Of a stretch of 64,000 nucleotides of DNA, positions 61,097 to 64,000 are shown piece by piece. The stretch spans positions 1-64,000 of the forward strand of contig CAKZOR010000084.1 of assembly GCA_937136755.1 (NCBI GenBank), written 5' to 3'. A program made the position numbers and the translations under genes. The notes beneath the pieces are model-generated. The model was not told the origin of the DNA. It made no database searches and was given only the letters and a program-made list of their open reading frames with translations. Numbering within the stretch: the first letter of the stretch is position 1; each line of letters opens with the position of its first letter. This DNA comes from an uncultured Flavobacteriaceae bacterium. Lineage in GTDB: Bacteria > Bacteroidota > Bacteroidia > Flavobacteriales > Flavobacteriaceae.

Positions 61097-61402
61097 ATGA
61101 ATACATTATTTCTAGAAGACCACTTTTATTTTAACGCCATAGCCAGTGCCTTAGTGGTGTTCATTTGTTTTTTACTTAGCAAAAGCTCTAAAACCAAAGA
61201 CTATGTGGGTTTTATATACTTATTTGGCATACCGCTAAAAGGGGTGTTTTATTACAAACGCTTTCCATTCTTATTTTCAGAAAAACTCGCTCTAGGTCCA
61301 GAGGAAAAAGTGAGTATTCTAATGCCTATGTTACTTTTTTTAGCGGTGGAGGTTTTATTTCTTTCAAAAATATTGAAGCAAAGCCCTTCAGGACAGATTT
61401 AA
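61097..61402 (+). CDS. Small membrane protein of the ATP synthase operon
   Basis: 101 residues with about three to four membrane segments (FYFNAIASALVVFICFLLSK, YVGFIYLFGIPLKGVFYY, and a C-terminal VSILMPMLLFLAVEVLFLSKIL). Its place between atpZ and atpB is that of ATP synthase subunit I-like genes. I do not recognise a firm domain, so the name is descriptive. The true atpB promoter lies downstream of it. Confidence 0.65.
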   Translation: MNTLFLEDHFYFNAIASALVVFICFLLSKSSKTKDYVGFIYLFGIPLKGVFYYKRFPFLFSEKLALGPEEKVSILMPMLLFLAVEVLFLSKILKQSPSGQI

Positions 61403-61415
61403 TCTATAAATAGGG

Positions 61416-61445
61416 TTTGTTTTTTGTAGAATATGCTTACATTTG
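61416..61445 (+). promoter_or_regulatory. atpB promoter
   Basis: TTTG (61416-61419), 18 bp, then TACATTTG (61438-61445) is a full consensus match located 33 nt upstream of the atpB ATG. Confidence 0.7.
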
Positions 61446-61478
61446 CGCAAAATTTTTTAGCGTCTATTTTATATTTTC

Positions 61479-62600
61479 ATGAAGAATAAAACCACAAAAT
61501 ACCGCCAGATCTTTGCCTTATTGGTATTAGCGTTCACGACTACTTTTGTTTCGTATGCCAATTCGGATCCACAAGAAGGAGGAATTGTAGACACCAAGAG
61601 TGAGGTAGAAGCATATATTTTACACCACATTAAGGATTCTCATGACTTTAGTTTGTTTTCTTATTCAGACAGCGAAGGAGAAAGACATCACTTTGGTTTT
61701 CCATTGCCTGTGATTGTGAAGACCAGTAAGGGAATTATTTCATTTATGTCTTCTGCTTTCCATCATGACGACAACGGTCATGTGGTCGTTGAAAAAGACG
61801 GATTAAACTTAGTAAAGCTTCACGGTAAAATATACGAATTGTCAGAGGGCGCCACAGAAGTTGCCTTTGATGAGGCGCACCACCCCACAAATGCTACTCA
61901 AACCTTAGATCTTTCCATTACCAAAAGTGTTATGGGAATTTTAATGATAGGCGTATTGTTGTTGTTGGCCTTTTCTTCTTTGGCAAGACAATACAGAACC
62001 AAACAAGTGCCTACTGGTTTTGGTAGGGTGTTGGAACCATTGGTATTGTATGTTAGAGATGAGATTGCTAGACCCAATATTGGGGAGAAAAAATACAGAA
62101 AGTTTACGGGTTACTTATTAACCGTGTTCTTCTTTATTTGGAGTCTAAACCTAGTAGGGCTAACCCCTTTAGGGTTTAATGTTACTGGTCAATTGGCAGT
62201 AACGGCTGCCTTAGCAGTACTGACACTTGTGATATACACCGCAAATGGAAATAAAGACTATTGGTTGCATATTTTATGGATGCCAGGAGTACCCTATTTA
62301 TTGAGACCTGTTTTGGCTATTATTGAATTGGCAGGAGCCCTTTTAATAAAGCCTTTCTCTTTGTTGGTGCGTTTGTTTGCCAACATATCTGCTGGACACA
62401 TTGTGGTGATGAGTTTAATAGCGATCATGTTTACCCTTAGAGAAACATTAGGCGTTGTGGGGGCTACTTCATTGTCTTTTGTGTTGTCTTTCTTTATCAC
62501 ATTAATTGAAGTATTGGTAGCCTTTTTACAAGCCTATATTTTTACCATGCTCTCTGCCTTATTTATTGGTATGGCAGTAGCAGAACACGAACATCATTAA
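61479..62600 (+). CDS. atpB: F-type ATP synthase subunit a
   Basis: 373 residues, about 100 longer than the Escherichia coli protein. An N-terminal hydrophobic signal-like helix (about 8-25) is followed by a soluble extension with many His residues (HHIKDSHDFSLFSYSD, SAFHHDDNGHVV, AHHPTNATQ). Five membrane helices begin near residue 148. The essential Arg lies in LLVRLFANISAGHIVV, and IEVLVAFLQAYIFTMLSALFIGMAV forms the last helix. Subunit a makes the proton half-channels against the c-ring. The His-rich extension is a known feature of Bacteroidota AtpB and could interact with periplasm or metal; its role is unknown. Confidence 0.95.
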   Translation: MKNKTTKYRQIFALLVLAFTTTFVSYANSDPQEGGIVDTKSEVEAYILHHIKDSHDFSLFSYSDSEGERHHFGFPLPVIVKTSKGIISFMSSAFHHDDNGHVVVEKDGLNLVKLHGKIYELSEGATEVAFDEAHHPTNATQTLDLSITKSVMGILMIGVLLLLAFSSLARQYRTKQVPTGFGRVLEPLVLYVRDEIARPNIGEKKYRKFTGYLLTVFFFIWSLNLVGLTPLGFNVTGQLAVTAALAVLTLVIYTANGNKDYWLHILWMPGVPYLLRPVLAIIELAGALLIKPFSLLVRLFANISAGHIVVMSLIAIMFTLRETLGVVGATSLSFVLSFFITLIEVLVAFLQAYIFTMLSALFIGMAVAEHEHH

Positions 62601-62646
62601 CAAACAATATAAAACGAAAGCTTTAAAGAGCGTTTTTTTAATTTAA

Positions 62647-62850
<204 letters not shown>

Positions 62851-62868
62851 GAACTTTTGAAAAAATTT

Positions 62869-62905
62869 CATTCTCTACGGCGATTGGCCGTAGAGAATGT
62901 TTTTT
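62869..62905 (+). terminator. Terminator-like hairpin between atpE and atpF
   Basis: CATTCTCTACGG pairs perfectly with CCGTAGAGAATG (12 bp, 7-nt loop CGATTGG) and is followed by TTTTTT. This is a strong intrinsic terminator structure inside an operon, so partial termination or a 3'-end-stabilising role for the c-subunit message is likely. Confidence 0.85.
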
Positions 62906-62931
62906 AAATTAAAAAAAGCAAACCCCTTTTT

Positions 62932-63432
62932 ATGGAAACTTTATTAAACGACTTTTCACCAGGACTATTTTTAGTGTCTACCATATTATTGATAGCACTT
63001 ATTTTATTGATGGTAAAATTTGCCTGGAAACCTATTCTAACGGCTTTACAAGAACGTGAAGAAGGCATTCAAAATGCTCTGGATAGTGCTGCAAAGGCTA
63101 AAAAAGACATGGAAAGCTTAACGGCCAATAACGATCAGTTATTAAAAGACGCTAGAGCAGAAAGAGAAGCCATGCTTAAAGAAGCCCGTGAATTAAAAGA
63201 AAAAATGATCGCTGACGCTAAGGAATTGGCCAAATCAGAAGGAGATAAAATGTTGCAACAAGCGCAAGAAGCTATTGAATCTGAAAAGAAAGCGGCTGTG
63301 GCAGACATAAAGAAGCAAGTAGCTACTTTATCTGTAGCGATTGCTGAGAAAGTAATCAAAAGTGAATTGTCTAACGGAGACAAGCAGCAGAAATTAGTTT
63401 CTGACGCCCTCGGTGATATGAAATTAAACTAG
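62932..63432 (+). CDS. atpF: F-type ATP synthase subunit b
   Basis: 166 residues. One N-terminal membrane helix (FSPGLFLVSTILLIALILLMVKFAW) is followed by FAWKPILTALQEREEGIQNALDSAAKAKKD and a long right-handed coiled coil rich in Ala/Lys/Glu. This is the peripheral stalk joining F1 and Fo. Length and composition are normal. It follows the hairpin after atpE, and atpH begins 4 bases after its stop. Confidence 0.95.
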   Translation: METLLNDFSPGLFLVSTILLIALILLMVKFAWKPILTALQEREEGIQNALDSAAKAKKDMESLTANNDQLLKDARAEREAMLKEARELKEKMIADAKELAKSEGDKMLQQAQEAIESEKKAAVADIKKQVATLSVAIAEKVIKSELSNGDKQQKLVSDALGDMKLN

Positions 63433-63436
63433 CATT

Positions 63437-63973
63437 ATGACCAACTCTAGAGCTGCCATACGTTACGCAAAAGCTTTGTTACAACAAGCCCAAGAGACTG
63501 AGGTCTTGGAGGCGGTTGCAGCAGACATGCAAGAAATGGCTACTATTATTGGAGGCAATGAAGATTTTAAATCTTTTTTAGCCAACCCTACATTGACTGC
63601 AGCTCAAAAGCAAGCAGGATTTGAAGCGGTATTTACGACAGTACACCCATTGGTTGCCCATACTTTTAAAGCTTTGTTAGACAATAAACGCTCAGGACTT
63701 AGCTTGGCGGTTGCAGTAGCGTTTACAGAATTATACGAGGCGGCACAGGGAAAGGCCAATGCAGTAGTGACGTCGGCTGTAGCGTTAAGCGAAAGCCTAG
63801 AAAAAGAAATAAAAGAAAAGGTAGCCAAATTAATCAATAAAGAGGTGACCATTACCAATCTAGTAGACCCAAGCCTTTTAGGTGGGTTTATTTTAAGAGT
63901 GGGAGATTTACAATACAACGCAAGTGTTGCTGCTCAATTGCAGCAGTTAGAAAGAGAATTTACAAATATCTAG
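63437..63973 (+). CDS. atpH: F-type ATP synthase subunit delta
   Basis: 178 residues of the OSCP/delta family. The N-terminal helical bundle (SRAAIRYAKALLQQAQETEVLEAV) contains the family RYAxAL motif, and the C-terminal DPSLLGGFILRVGDLQYNASVAAQLQQL holds the typical GG-x-x-x-R-V-G-D hallmark. It holds the peripheral stalk on the catalytic head. The atpA start codon is 3 bases after its stop. Confidence 0.95.
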   Translation: MTNSRAAIRYAKALLQQAQETEVLEAVAADMQEMATIIGGNEDFKSFLANPTLTAAQKQAGFEAVFTTVHPLVAHTFKALLDNKRSGLSLAVAVAFTELYEAAQGKANAVVTSAVALSESLEKEIKEKVAKLINKEVTITNLVDPSLLGGFILRVGDLQYNASVAAQLQQLEREFTNI

Positions 63974-63976
63974 AAC

Positions 63977-64000
63977 ATGGCAGGAGTAAAAGCCGCAGAA
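63977..64000 (+). CDS. atpA: F-type ATP synthase subunit alpha, first eight codons
   Basis: ATG GCA GGA GTA AAA GCC GCA GAA reads M-A-G-V-K-A-A-E and is cut by the window edge. Position directly after atpH and the AtpA-like start pattern (M-A-x-V-K-x-A-E) support the call; the remainder is not visible. Confidence 0.75.

Overview
The window looks like a chromosomal segment of a marine-type member of the Flavobacteriaceae (Bacteroidota). The evidence is TAnnTTTG promoter boxes with no clear Shine-Dalgarno, families largely confined to this phylum (DUF4837, DUF5687, DUF6341, DUF6427, DUF6909, PorW/SprE), a BlaR1-type peptidase with a TonB-plug tail, separate GlnS and GltX enzymes, and an ArsS arsenosugar locus. 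Species cannot be named from the sequence. Almost everything is core genome. The only mobile DNA is at the far left, where a tyrosine integrase cut by the window edge adjoins a CAU-anticodon tRNA gene that has lost its 3' half.

Layout. 1-0.8 kb: integrase and broken tRNA. 0.9-12.4 kb: mce, rbfA-lolE, dusB/lepA, a Na+/H+ antiporter, an MBL hydrolase and an overlapping pair of exported peptidases (S8 then M1). 12.4-16.7 kb: rnpA, DUF3050, a GH130 lipoprotein, then GNAT, CDF and rpiB on the minus strand. 16.7-17.3 kb: a 605-bp very AT-rich gap with a perfect DnaA-box-like 9-mer and several near matches, a candidate replication origin. 17.3-27 kb: rnr, an adhesin-like GIN protein, LysE, tRNA-Cys, folB, glnS, SPFH, gltX, alkB. 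27-30.3 kb: ybeY-mnmG-methyltransferase, with two identical perfect parS palindromes bracketing mnmG. 30.4-38.5 kb: DoxX, holB, the M56/BlaI signalling pair with an operator-like repeat inside its promoter, pgk, a lytic transglycosylase and DUF4837.

38.6-48.9 kb: tatA, then a tightly packed plus-strand run (M23 peptidase, GH3 enzyme, DUF6909, rfbBACD, UDP-glucuronate decarboxylase, purD) that links envelope enzymes to dTDP-rhamnose and UDP-xylose supply. 48.9-52 kb: DUF6341, DUF6427, DUF4254 and a GT9 heptosyltransferase-like enzyme. 52-55.1 kb: arsS with its CMD-family partner, a glutathione peroxidase and an NAD(P)H:ferredoxin-type reductase. 55.2-57.6 kb: a DUF5687/ABC exporter pair. 57.7-60.8 kb: PorW of the type IX secretion system and a bactofilin. 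60.8-64 kb: the F-type ATP synthase operon (atpZ, small membrane gene, atpB, E, F, H, start of atpA), with a strong terminator-like hairpin between atpE and atpF.

The best second-look items are the parS pair with the nearby AT-rich gap (a chromosome-organisation centre), the disrupted tRNA, the hairpin in the atp operon, the BlaI operator lying exactly in the promoter spacer, the recurring leaderless promoters, and the overlapping GH3-DUF6909 gene pair. I did not find a clearly new multi-gene defence or mobile system. No database search was possible, so family names rest on recognised motifs and overall sequence pattern.
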